Source: Anopheles merus
Lineage: Eukaryota > Arthropoda > Insecta > Diptera > Culicidae
Reading direction: 5' to 3'
Length of the DNA: 64,000 nucleotides
NCBI RefSeq assembly: GCF_017562075.2
Contig: NC_054083.1
Location: 24,042,285 to 24,106,284, forward strand
The translations under genes and the position numbers were made by a program. Under the pieces are notes generated by a model. That model had not been told where the DNA came from. It saw only the letters and a list, made by a program, of their open reading frames with translations, and did no database searches. Below, piece after piece: positions 14,301 through 25,545 of this stretch (the stretch's first letter is position 1; each line of letters opens with the position of its first letter).

Positions 14301-16796
14301 ATGTCACCATGACGCCGCATAGGAAAAATATGTAAATGCGTATCGGGAGGAATATTCCAATCAGCAGTATTTCGCCCATTTTTTCCTGCTCGCTCCATCG
14401 GCACATAGCACCTTGGAATGCTTCTCCACTAAACAGCCCTATGGCAGATGGGAAACTAAGGTGTGTTTCGTTACTCGTTTGTACCATCCAGCCTACACAC
14501 CTGTTTTTTTTTTCGCAACGAGTTAGAAAATCGCACCGTTTGCATGTTATGTGATGGGCCCGCCCTGAAGCGCCTATACAAGTGGGTCGAAAATAAAATC
14601 CCACCCAACTCCAAGTGCCATTTTTGTTCGCGTTTGCAAAAATGAGAATTTGAATTTATTCCCGCACATATTTCTATGTGTGTGTATGTGTGTGTAGTAG
14701 CCCGGTTCCCCCTTGGGCCAGCAAGATTGTGAACCGTGGTGGAGGAGGATTAAGCGAAGCTGCTGGGTTTGCAGGTGAATTTTCATATCGTCCTTGAATA
14801 GGACAACACACCGCATAATAAGCAGCGCAGGCAGTAGGTAGATGTGGCTTCCCGGGAACAAGCATTCGAGGGGAGATGAGCGCGCATGCTGTCGAATGAC
14901 AAATGTAGTTTGGTTTGTGCGACACATTACTGGAATGTACAAGTAGCAATTGAATTTCCTTGCATTCCTATGTAATATGCTGGCGGCAGTGTTGTTGACG
15001 TTTTTCTTCTCAACATTGGATCAAAATCTAAATTAGAAATGTAAAAGCTTGATAAAAAAAAGTCTTTGGCCAAGTAGAAATCATTTTCGATTGTAAAGTG
15101 GTTATGTCAAAATGGTAATGGTTGATCAAAATGTGCTTGTTGCAAACCTGCTAACTTGTTTTATTTACTTCTCAACAAATAAAGCTACGCAAAAAATACA
15201 GAAACAAGGATTCTTGGACATTAAGACACCTCAGAATTGACCATAGAAAGCATTTGTATAGCTTTTAGGACACTTTGTTGTGTTTGTATGGCAGTTTAAA
15301 CTCGTTCTATTTTTGTTGTGACCACAAAACTTCTATGAAATCATTTAAAATCACTTTCCAGCTTTATACAATCATCTTGACAAATTATGACAGATTTTTA
15401 TGTACTGCATAATTTTTAAATTGCTTTAGTCATTGTGAAAGTCATGCAAATTATGTTATAAAAAATAAAAAAAATAAAACAGTCAGCCTTCTTCCCAAAC
15501 TCGAACGGAAAAGAAGGGCTGTCCAGATACAACGGTTGATTTAATTTATTTCATTAGTGTCCTGCTCTGAAATGCCTACATGATAGCAAAATGTTCTAAA
15601 AACATGAAATCTAACCACCATATGAAGATACATCTCAATAAAGGCATGGCAATTCAAAGATTCAGGGGAAGAATTCTCATGGATTCACAAAACTATAAAG
15701 CTACTAAGGACCAAGAGGAGGCTGAAACAATGCAAACCGAAAGCAACAACATTAAAACAAAATAAATAAAGCTAATGATTGATTATTTGTTAAATCCGTT
15801 TATTTGAATCGTATTATTCTTTTTACCATACTTTTATCCGATGAGTGATGGGATTTCTAAACATTTCCCGAACAAAAACTTGGTTAATTTTTTATTACCA
15901 AACTCGAATTTAAAAACATAACATCTATTTTGAAAAGGTCTCAAAAAACGACTTTCTAAAATAAAAAGATAAAATTCAATCTAGAAATGTTGAGAAAAAC
16001 CATTTCTGCGAATAGAAAGAAACCTTTCCAGCGCCTTCTAAAACCGAATCCTTTGAGCAACAACTCCCACCCACCCCAGCTGGCGTGGACGAAGGGAGTG
16101 GAAGGAGAAAGGAGGGAAAGCGGGTATGGTGGCAGGCGTCTAAATCACCCGCAACGCAAGAGCCATCCGCAGAAGCACATCCTTTCCCATTTTCCATCAC
16201 CATTTCCGGTAACAGCGGGAATGCGCGCACACAGGGCATTTGGCTGATTTGACACTGCAGGAAGGAGGAGGGTGCGGGAAGGTGGAAAAAAGAAAGGGAG
16301 AGAACGTACAACGAACCATCCCACCCCTTTATCGTGCGGGAGTTACCGCCGTGCCGTGCCGATTCTGCGTCAAGCCCGGATCAACCATTTTGCCTTTTGA
16401 TGTTCGCCCAGCCATTTCTCTCTGCTTGGTGGAAAATGGGGAGGAAAAAATACACCCAGCCGCGCCCAAGGTGACACAAATGGAATGTCACCGACCGACT
16501 CACACACACACACACGCCTTACATGCTCATGCGTCGGCGGGGTGATGTGCTGTAATCGCTTGATCGAGTGTGTGTGTGTGTTCCCGCGTTGCTGTGCGAA
16601 ATGTGCAAAACAAAATTTGCATTTTTGTTCGTGCGCGTGTCAGTCCGCCGGCGCCGCCGCCACCCCTGCTGGGTGTCAACCTGAGCTGAAATGACAGCTT
16701 TTCCACGAAAAAAACAGACACGCACACATATCGTGAGGAAAATCACCTTCTTTATTTTTCGTTTATCCTTTTCGGTGACATAAGGAACGGGACAGA
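8342..16796. other. no gene supported; mixed non-coding DNA
   Basis: Moderate-G+C blocks (about 8340-9480, 9900-10800, 11780-12480, 13560-14940, 16020-16740) are split by AT-rich blocks (about 10800-11450, 12500-13560, 14990-15980). Frames up to 132 codons occur but are dominated by Arg/His/Thr/Pro or Phe/Ser, as expected by chance. A 61-codon ATG frame at 15580-15765 is Lys/Asn-rich and runs straight into AATAAATAAAG. GT/CA runs lie near 11797-11815, 16501-16515 and 16569-16581. Confidence 0.55.
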
Positions 16797-16961
16797 ATGA
16801 GGAGAAGAAGAAAAAGGGCCCCGAAAATCGACATTTGCTACATTCGGGACGATGGAAATTGGATTTCTACCATCGCTGGTTTGAAGATCCTTTTTCCACC
16901 ATCTGTACTTCAGCTCAAAGCCATCAAAGACAAAGGGAAAGAGATTAAAGTCATATCAAAC
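16797..16961 (+). CDS. candidate first coding exon, unknown protein (weak)
   Basis: An ATG at 16797 opens 55 codons that end exactly at AAC|GTATGT (donor GT at 16962-16963, phase 0). After a basic start (Arg-rich, residues 2-7), the codons are purine-first with pyrimidine third bases. The composition is globular, with segments such as YIRDDGNWISTIAGLK at about residues 14-29 and LQLKAIKDKGKEIKVI at about 38-53. I do not recognise a family, and no partner exon was found. Unspliced, the frame would close ten codons after the donor. A chance open frame is the main alternative. Confidence 0.2.
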
Positions 16962-19900
16962 GTATGTTATTATAAATTGATTTCACTTCTGTAATGCACT
17001 CAATGCTATGCGATGCAAAAGTATAAAATTATCTTCCTTTTAAAATCATAACAAAATGGAAACCTTTCTGCTCAACTCAAGAAACCTTGAAAAGAAGCCA
17101 ACAAACCAGAAAAGGCAAACTTTTTCCATCAACACCTGTTGAGCGATTATAAGTCTGGCGTCTCATTTCTAGTCTCCCTGCTTTAGTCGTCTCATTTTCC
17201 GAAAAAGAAACAAAAAAAAAAAAGACCAGCAACCCTAACCTAGAAACACAGTTTTCCCCAGACGCGCTTATAATGTTGTCTCTCCACCGTGCCATCCGTC
17301 CCTCGCTCAAGCGTCGACTTCAAATTAAACTCATTTAGACGTCGCAAAGACAAACAAAAAACCCGCCCCATACCCGTTCGCTGGCTGTTCAAACTGGGCC
17401 GACAGGGGTGGGTGAAAGTTCAGCAAGGATGAAAAAGAAACGTTGCTCGGTACGCGGCAGACACAGCGGCAAGAGCGGGGATGGTGTCGTCTGTGTGAAG
17501 TTTTTCCCTTCGTGCAGTTTCAAAGTTTTCCGTGCAATGAATGAATGACGTGGTGGTGGTTGCTTAAGTGTTGCGGCAACTACAATAATCGTCTCTCTCT
17601 CTTTCATACACACACACATGCATACACTAATACTTTCATAGATTCCTTGGTTACTTTGCTCTCACCTGTCCGGAGGAAATCGCGGCAAAACCGTCATCTC
17701 GGTAGAAGGAATGCACTTTTTCCTCCATCACAAGAAGCACAGACGGCGAGGGGCGTGCAGGGTTGCGGAAGGAAGCTGGCAGCAAAACATCCACCATGAT
17801 AAATGGCGTGAATCGTGGCGCATATGCCACCACTGCGACGATCACTATCTATGGGCGGAGGGCTGAGGAGGGGAAGCGCTTTCCATGCCTCATCATTCCA
17901 GCGCTAGAGCTAGAACTCTCATTTTCATCCGCTTTTGCCATTCATTTTCATTACCGCCCTCCACCTCATGTCCCGGTGAGTGTTTGTGTGTGTATGTTCC
18001 CTTCTCCCATTTACCCCCTACCCCATCTAGTAGCTGCAGAATACGGAAGGGAAGGAACATTGAAGGCATGAAGAAAATGAGCGCAACAAAAAAAATCGCG
18101 TCAATGAAGTCGTGGCGGAATGTTCCACTCCATCCCCAGCCGTTGACACTTTTTGCACCCTCCCACCAGCAGAACACGGGTGACGTATACTCATTATAGA
18201 AACGGGCAAAGGCGGAAAGATACGGCCGTGGCCTTTAACCGCCGGTGTGTCTGCCGGCATGCAGGTTTGTCTGTCTGTGTTGTCTTTCGTCGTCCGCCGG
18301 AGTAGGGACGATCACGCCAACGAAGCACACATACCGTCGGTCCTTTGCAGCAGCAGGGGCTGAAATTCATTTTCATTAAGAAGCACCCTCTCGCTCTCTC
18401 TGCACTGTGTTTGTTTTTCCACTCATCGTGGCTGTAAGGGGCTCGTCCTATTTTTCCCGCCAGCACAAGCGAACGACGACGCGCGCGAACGACGCCGTAC
18501 GAACGTTCGGGGCTGACGTGCTGGGATCGTTGTCATTAGCGATGCGTAAAGAACGCGATGCCAGACAGGATGGAAACTTTTTTCCACCCTGCCCGTGGCA
18601 CGGTGAAGCCTCATGTCTCGCACACATTTTCCCACCCACTTCCAGCCCTCTCACCCATCCGCTCATCAGTCTAGCGGGGAGTTTTCGGTGTACGAGCTCG
18701 AGCGCCACCCGCCCCTCCCATTCTACGCTAATGAATGAAAGCGAAGCGAAGGCAAGGAATTAAACTTGACCTAGAAAATTATCCCCCCGTCGTCGAGCGC
18801 CGTCCTTGGGAAGTGTACAAGCACACACACACATACCCACACACAGAGAGATGCGCGGCCGCGTGCCTCATTATGTACCGTGCTGCGCTCCGTTTCTTCA
18901 TTATGTATGTAAATGTTGGCGTTTGTTTTCCGCGCGAATTTTCCTTCCATTTGGCTCGCGGTACACGCGGTGGCACGTTTCGGGGAGCGCTTTTCTCCCC
19001 CTGTTTCTTTGGCTTTTCTTTTCTTTCTGTTTGCACGTCGTCCTCAAGCACCTTCCTCTGGTGTCCGCCGAAAGGACACCGGTTGGAATTAAGGAAGTGT
19101 TTTAATCAGCTGTTTTCGCTGTGCGGCGCTTTGTACGGAGGAGATTTTTTGCTGCGATATTGAGTGCTAGTAGAAAGTTTTTCATTCATAACGGGCGTAA
19201 GGTGTGTGTGTGTGTGTGTGTTTTTACTGTGCCCCCGTGCTGTGTCCTACTTTTCGTTGTTCTGGGGCGAGATGGTAGATGGAGAAAGTTGGCGTTTGTT
19301 TTGATTCCACTTCGCCGAGGCGTGGATTATTTTAATTGAAAGTTATTTTGGATTTTGGTTTTTCACTGCTACTTCAGGATGAATTTGTTTCCTTAGGAAT
19401 ATTATTTTGTGTTCCTTATTTACTCATATTTCATCTTTAACAAACACGCCAACCACCAGCTGAAGGTTCGTAGAAAAGTAAAACATAATATTGCATACTG
19501 TTAGCCTCACAGGCACTAATAATGAAGAAGAGAAGAAAGCAATTGTGCCGAATATTGCATTATTGTTTCAATGACAGACATAGTATTATTCAAAAATAAT
19601 TCGATAAGTTATTGGAGTGTGCAGTTATTAATATTTTAATAAGTAAATCAATAAAAAAAGATATATGTTTTATGCCTTTATTTATGCCACCTTTTGTATA
19701 ACGAATTAGTAATAGAATCAATTGGCATAACTATTAGCAAAACTAAGGAGCTATTTCATCTTAACTCAAGCATCTTGTTTCTTGAAAGAGTGAGCATAGC
19801 TTCTGCCTAAAACGTGGATAGATTTGCAGCCGCAAAAAAAGTATCCCCAAGTAGAGCTTACTTCGTTACATGTTCTCCATGTTTTCTAGCGTACTAAATA

Positions 19901-22139
19901 ACCATTAGCAAATTCCCTACGATCCCTGCACCGTTCCAATCCATCATTCGGCGTTGTATTGTGTCACTTTCGGATTGCAAAATGCCGCTGAGTTCGCTTG
20001 GCAAGGAAAGAAAGTAAGAGAAAATAACATGCCAAACGAAAAGCGTACGCCGGCGACACCGTCCTTTGAGCATTTCCATACGAGACGTACCATAATATCC
20101 GTTCGATTTGGATTCATCTCAATGTTGCACATGGCAACATTTTATCAAAGCTTAGCCGGAATACCATCCCCTCTTGGTATCAGCCGCTCTTTCCCCCTTC
20201 GGTGTGCCCTCCCTTTGGAGTACTTTCTTTTCCACATTCTTACCCTTTTGCTATTGCGTTCGCTTCGTTTCGATTCGTTTCGAGCTGAACGCTTTGCGCT
20301 TTGCCACTTTCCCGCGCCCCTTTATGGTAACATTGTAGAGCGCGTCCTTTCGAGCGCTGTGTATAGAAAAGCCTCAAGATCTTCCCTGCCCGGCGGCCGA
20401 GGCAGGAGGGATGGAAAATTGGAATTCTAATATTTGAAAATTTCATCATCCCACGGCACGGTACGATGGCACACGGACGACCTTTCGCTGAACGATTGAG
20501 GACGCGGGATGTGTCCCGTCGTTTTTCCCCCTTTCTCTCTCTCTCTTTCTCTCTCGGTCTCTCGGTGAAAAATGTGGGAAAATACATGCGCATACAACTA
20601 TAAAGGAATGCTGGGGTGTTTTTTGTGTTCCACCCAAACCCCGTACCCAGCTAGCCCATCCATCCATCCTGACCGGCTGGAGCCACCCGTTGGGTGAAAT
20701 ATCAGAGAAAATACATCCTTTTTGCCAAGGGAAAGGGGACGCCACACCGTAACGTTCGTTCGTTCGTTTTGCTTCGATTTTCTTCCCGACTAAAAGCTCT
20801 CCATCCATCCATGTCCGCTGGTACGCTGGAGGGAAGGATGATGTTACGCGAGATGGGTTTGATTTCCTTTTGTGTCCTGTCAATCCCGAGCTACCGCCGC
20901 CGGTCCAGTCCGTCCGTCCGCGTCGGTATGTTTTTTGGACTGAAAACCCCTGAAACGAAACAAGACATTTTTGTTACAATCTTGTACAAGTAGCGAACTC
21001 GTTCCGAGGCAAGATGTCCGTACGAAAATCCCCCCCGGAGGTTGGATAAAAGAACACCCAGTACCAGGAGGCGCATCGCGGGTGGAAAAGTGTGGGCTGA
21101 GCGGAGTTGAAAAAGGATAACCGAATATTCTGAACACATCCCACCGGGCTCACACTCTCACACGTTCCCTCCACCACCAGCAGCAGCAGGGCGTCTTCAG
21201 AAGCGAAAGGCAAAACCGCACGCGCGAGCACATATGAAAAGGCACTTGAAATAATGTACATGAATAAATCATACATCAAATAAGTAGTGTAGCTATGGCG
21301 TGTATGGTGATCGGGCTTGAAGGGGAGGGCGTCTTACGGGATAAAACTCGTCCCGGGAACGGATTGGCGTGAAAATGGCAGGCACTTCCTGTGAAAAGCA
21401 GTGTATGGACCTTTGCAGCCAGTTTCGGAGGATCGACATTTTGGCCAAGCTATCAGTTCTGTACGGTTGATTGAAGTAGGACAGGATCCTATAAAGTAGT
21501 CTTTGTGGTGAGTAATATTGGGTGTCTGTTACTAATGGCTATTCGTGTCTTGTACACTGCATCATTGTGGAAACATGGTGGTTATTGTCCAAGGTACTTC
21601 AACTGTCTGTTACTATCTAGGAAGTTGACTATAAAATAGTCATATAATTGGTGTCTAATTTGTGTTTGACAGTGTGAAGTAACTAGTTTTAAACCGTTGA
21701 AACGTACTGTCTGCAATTTAGATTGAATTCATTCGTTAAGCGTGTAGGTGAATGAAAAAATATCATTAAATACGATGAAAGAAACTCTTCAAATAAATAT
21801 GTCGATGTTGAACATAACGGGAATTTAAATAGTATATAAAGCTGAGAATTTTTTTTTGTATGTTGGAAATAGTTAAAAAAATAAAAGATGTTTACCTTTC
21901 TTGCGTATATTTGTTTTGGTTTTTGACCATAACATTTTTTATCAATGGCATGCTTTAATAAACAAATGACTAAATAATTGTATAAACCAGTTAGTAAATC
22001 GTAGGGCTGCTTCAAAACCATGCGGTAAACGCTCAATAACTCGCAAGACAAAGGGGGCATCGTAAAAAATTTAGAGTCTTCCTCAAATCTTTTGTAAATT
22101 GTTTGATGGTTTTAATAGTCAAACAAAAATAATGATAAC
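16962..22139. other. no gene supported; mixed non-coding DNA
   Basis: G+C-richer DNA at about 17340-19330 and 20040-21440 carries many open frames on both strands, including a 158-codon frame at 19954-20430, without splice support or a recognisable family. AT-rich blocks lie at about 19330-19900 and 21450-22140. A (GT)n run lies at 19202-19221 and a CT-rich run at 20535-20570. Confidence 0.55.
19202..19221. repeat. (GT)n microsatellite
   Basis: Perfect GT run of about ten units. Confidence 0.9.
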
Positions 22140-22159
22140 AAATCAATAACAAATGACTA

Positions 22160-22228
22160 AGAATGGTAAAATAATAATATTAAAAATAAAAATGATACCA
22201 AAAATAATAACAATAATAATTATAATAC

Positions 22229-22263
<35 letters not shown>

Positions 22264-22407
22264 TTAATAATAATAATAATAATAATATTAATAATAATAA
22301 TAATAATATTAATAATAATAATAATAATTATAACAATAATAAAAATAATAATAATAATTATTATTATTATAATAAAAATAATAATATTAATAATAATAAT
22401 AATAATA

Positions 22408-22450
<43 letters not shown>

Positions 22451-22484
22451 TTATTATAATAAAAATAATAATAATAATACTAAT

Positions 22485-22521
<37 letters not shown>

Positions 22522-22640
22522 GTAAAGTAAAAATTCAGTAAAAATAATAACGAAAATTGACAAAAACAATAGTAATGATAATAAGAATAAACTATGATAG
22601 TAACAATAATGTCAATAATAATTATTATTATAGCGATGAA
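22160..22640. repeat. TAA/TTA trinucleotide array with inverted halves
   Basis: Almost pure AAT/TAA triplets, interrupted by single substitutions, switch to ATT/TTA triplets and back. Adjacent opposite-sense blocks make self-complementary arms. The best is a 42-bp perfect palindrome at 22388-22429, centred between 22408 and 22409. Ile-rich open frames on both strands over the array are products of the repeat, not genes. Confidence 0.95.
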
Positions 22641-23330
22641 AATACCCATACGAATAAAAAAAACTAAACAAATTAACCATCATTTCCATAAATAAAAAAA
22701 ACGATTATCATTATAAGGAATAAAAAATTGTAACGATACCTTCAAATGCTCTTCCATCCAATCAATTTTTCATTTTTACAGACAAATTAAGCAGTCGATT
22801 CAAGCAAACACACTTACACTATATAACATTTCATTGCATTCAGCATAAAGCGCACTTCCAAGTGATCTGGGCTTCAAGATTGTACTAGAATAAATGCTCT
22901 TTGATACGATATATTCTCTGCTACAAATCCGACTATCCAATTAATCCCAATCCATTTATCTTACGCAGAAAAACTCGCGTCAAGAAAGGGCACAAACCCG
23001 AATTCTGCTGAACAATTTACGCCTGAGAGAGTGTGTGGAAGAGTTTTGTTCCAAAAGATGGACAGCATTTGGGTTTCTGAAACTGTACTTCGATCCTACC
23101 TCTTCCTTTCTATAAAATTTACATCTCTTTCGATCAATCTCTCGCTGGCATTTTCTTTAGTTGTCTTTGCTTGGAAAATTGTCTTTTTGTCGTGTTGCTG
23201 TCTTCAATCTATCACTTTTCCAACACAAAAAAAAACAACACACACGCGAAAAAGACACCATTTTATGTATCGGCTCTGAACTCGCAACTTCACATGTGCA
23301 GAAAAGCAACAACAAAAAAAACCTTCTAAA

Positions 23331-23342
23331 CCCCCCCCCCCC
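23331..23342. repeat. poly-C tract, 12 C
   Basis: Twelve uninterrupted C, a run of G on the opposite strand. Confidence 0.9.
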
Positions 23343-23357
23343 ATATGTGAGCCCGTC

Positions 23358-23378
23358 TGTGTGTGTGTGTGTGTGTGT
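23358..23378. repeat. (GT)n microsatellite
   Basis: Perfect GT run. Confidence 0.9.
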
Positions 23379-25116
23379 CTGTGTGGTCGATTCCGATTCC
23401 ACCCTCCCGATATCAATCGGATTTTCCCGAAGGGTGCAAAACCCAGAACCCATCGCTGTCTTCGTTACAGCAGCACAACAGCAGCGTGCATGTGTGTTCG
23501 ATTCTGTTGCGATCTGTGGGAGGACGTTCGAGGGGAAATGTTTGGGAAAATAATGATGGCACATGTATATTGGAACAAGTTTCTCGTTCTTTCCAGCCCG
23601 GGAGGGGGAGACGGTTTCTCACTGCTTTTACGAGAGCTGTACTTTCAAATACGATTCCACTTACTGTTCGATGGTTCCGTCTCACTCGTGTGTGTATGCT
23701 TATTCGTCCTCTTCAAGTAAAAAGACGAAAATGTTAAAAAGAAGAAGCATACAAAACCACTCCAGAGAAAGCTCACAACGACATGCACGTGTAGGGGTTT
23801 ACCGATATTTTTTTTGGCAAAATTCGGAAGAGGGAGAAGGATTTTGTTCTATTTTGCACACATAGAAGCAGGAAAAAAGAACACACGGTGGGGCGCTTTT
23901 TCCCTGTTGCGGTAATGTGAGTGACTTTTTTTATAGAAGAAAGAGGGAAACCTTTTTTTTTGTTGCCGAAGCGCACGTGAAGTGGAAAACACCGACAGCC
24001 CCGGGGGAATTGCGCGATACAAGCTCCACGGCAAAGCAAAGCGACTCCACACACTCACACATTACGTCCGCTTTCGTAACGGCATCACAAGTGGTTTGGA
24101 TAGGCCGATTTTCCGACTGACAAAAGAGAGGAGGGAAAACGTCAGCGACGACTCGTTTGCCCTCGTGTGTAGGTGTTGGTAGCTCGTGCACCATTCCCTT
24201 ATGTACTACGGATTTGGTTTCTTACATACTATTTCTGTGCTATGCTGTGTGTTTGTATGTATTGTGTGGTGAACCAGTGTCGCCCTGATTGCCCATACAT
24301 CGTCATCATCATCTTGCCGTTCGTCGGCTGTTATTCTTCTTCGACCACGATCCTCTCGAACGCAAACGAACACACGGTACGAGCGGGATAGCGTCGGGTA
24401 CGTCGACTCGAGGGAACCGATTTTTCCTCCCTCAAGAGGAAGAAAAACTGGGGGAAAAGGAAACAGAAAAGCAGGCCAAACTAAAACTCAAAAAAAGAAA
24501 AGCGTACCGTACCGTGTGCGCGCTACGGTGGAAAAGCGGCGAACGTAAATCGTCCGCTGTCGCGTTGCGCGCGCGTCTGTGTTGGTGAGTGCTGTCGCCC
24601 AAAGCGGCGACGAAAGGACTCAAATCTTGCTCTCGCTCGCGTTGCGAAGGAGGCAAGGAGGGCGCCCTTGCATGACAATGTGTGTGCGGCTCGATGTGAG
24701 GGAAAATACAAGAAACCATCGTTCAAGACTCATCGAAGGGGACAGTTTGGTAAAAAAGCGGATAAGGAACTCCGCACCCGGCCTCCCTCTCATTGCTGCA
24801 AGTGAGAGAAAGAGAGTCGCTAAAGAAAGCCGTGCGAGTGAGCGAGAAACTCCGTAAAAACAGCGAACCATTTCCAGCAGGGAGTGAGGAGTGATAGAAT
24901 TTTTCGCCAAAGGAAAACCCACCGAGCGAGCCGTGGCGGGGTGTAGCCCGGGCGGGTGGTCTCGCGTACTCCGCCCGACAGGCGCAAGAAAGCGGGAAAG
25001 AAGAAAAAACGCAAACAACTCGAGCACGAGGCGAGGGCCCGGTGGCAAAGAATGACGCTTTTTGATAGCCAAACCCAAAAGGAAGCGGGTTTTTGCACAA
25101 AACCGTCGCGGTACTT

Positions 25117-25150
25117 TCATTCGTTTTCCGTACGCCCTTCAAGGCGGATC
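25117..25150 (+). promoter_or_regulatory. Inr + DPE core promoter
   Basis: TCATTC at 25117-25122 matches the arthropod initiator consensus TCAKTY, with A+1 at 25119. GGATC at 25146-25150 matches the downstream promoter element RGWYV and begins exactly at +28, the fixed spacing known from Drosophila TATA-less promoters. No TATA box lies upstream at -30. The DNA before it is CpG-rich and the DNA after it has 5'UTR character and a strong donor. Confidence 0.5.
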
Positions 25151-25545
25151 CCGTCGAGCAAGGTTTTTCGCACCATTCGTGGTTTGCGTGAAGCGGAGCG
25201 ATTCGTCGGCGTGTTTTACAAATGGGAAAGCAGATTTATGTAAGGTTTTATGGTGCAACCGTGAACATACAAACACCTAAAAAACTGCTTGTGTTTTTTT
25301 GTGAAATATAATAAAATCGTGCTTTTGTCAAGTGAAAATCTTAAACTGAAAAAGTGTTTGTGATAGTGAATGTGAGATGCAATAATTAAACTTACCCACC
25401 CAAGTGCTGAAGAACGCTTTCGAAAGACATACTTTGATACTACAAACATACGGCACAAATCCGGCCAAAACATCCCAAACACGACCGGCCATCGTTCGCT
25501 CTCACTCATTTGTGAATGAAAATCAGCTGATTGCGGAAAAACAAG
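25119..25545 (+). other. candidate non-coding first exon (5'UTR)
   Basis: The segment runs from the predicted start at 25119 to ACAAG|GTAAGG (GT at 25546-25547), a near-consensus donor. From about 25300 its text (AAGTGAAAATC, AAAAAGTGTTTGTGATAGTGAATGTGAG) has the A-rich, GTG-studded style of dipteran 5' leaders. The only ATGs open very short frames, for example ATG-CAA-TAA at 25377. A frame without ATG is open from about 25383 through the donor, so a non-AUG coding extension cannot be excluded. The exon would feed a + strand transcript whose downstream exons may include those at 28.6, 30.2 and 33.4 kb. The true 5' end may be further upstream, in the CpG-rich stretch. Confidence 0.5.

Larger units (their letters stand above)
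22641..25116. other. no gene supported; upstream region of the 25.1-kb promoter
   Basis: G+C rises steadily from 23 kb toward 25.1 kb. The stretch 24480-25110 is rich in CG dinucleotides and GAGAG-like purine tracts (for example around 24803-24850), as expected of a promoter-proximal region. Open frames of up to 166 codons on the - strand overlap here but show no splice structure. C12 (23331-23342) and (GT)n (23358-23378) tracts are present. Confidence 0.45.

Noticed and set aside
15580..15765. 61-codon ATG frame followed by AATAAATAAAG
   Set aside because: Lys/Asn/Met-rich composition as expected from AT-rich DNA. The polyadenylation-like word is common in such DNA, and no promoter or conservation evidence exists.
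22143..22649. Ile-rich frames of 125 and 168 codons on both strands
   Set aside because: They are translations of the TAA/TTA array.
24620..25142. - strand frames of 166 and 139 codons opposite the promoter region
   Set aside because: Chance frames in CpG-rich DNA; none has an exon structure, and the + strand promoter and donor signals explain the composition.
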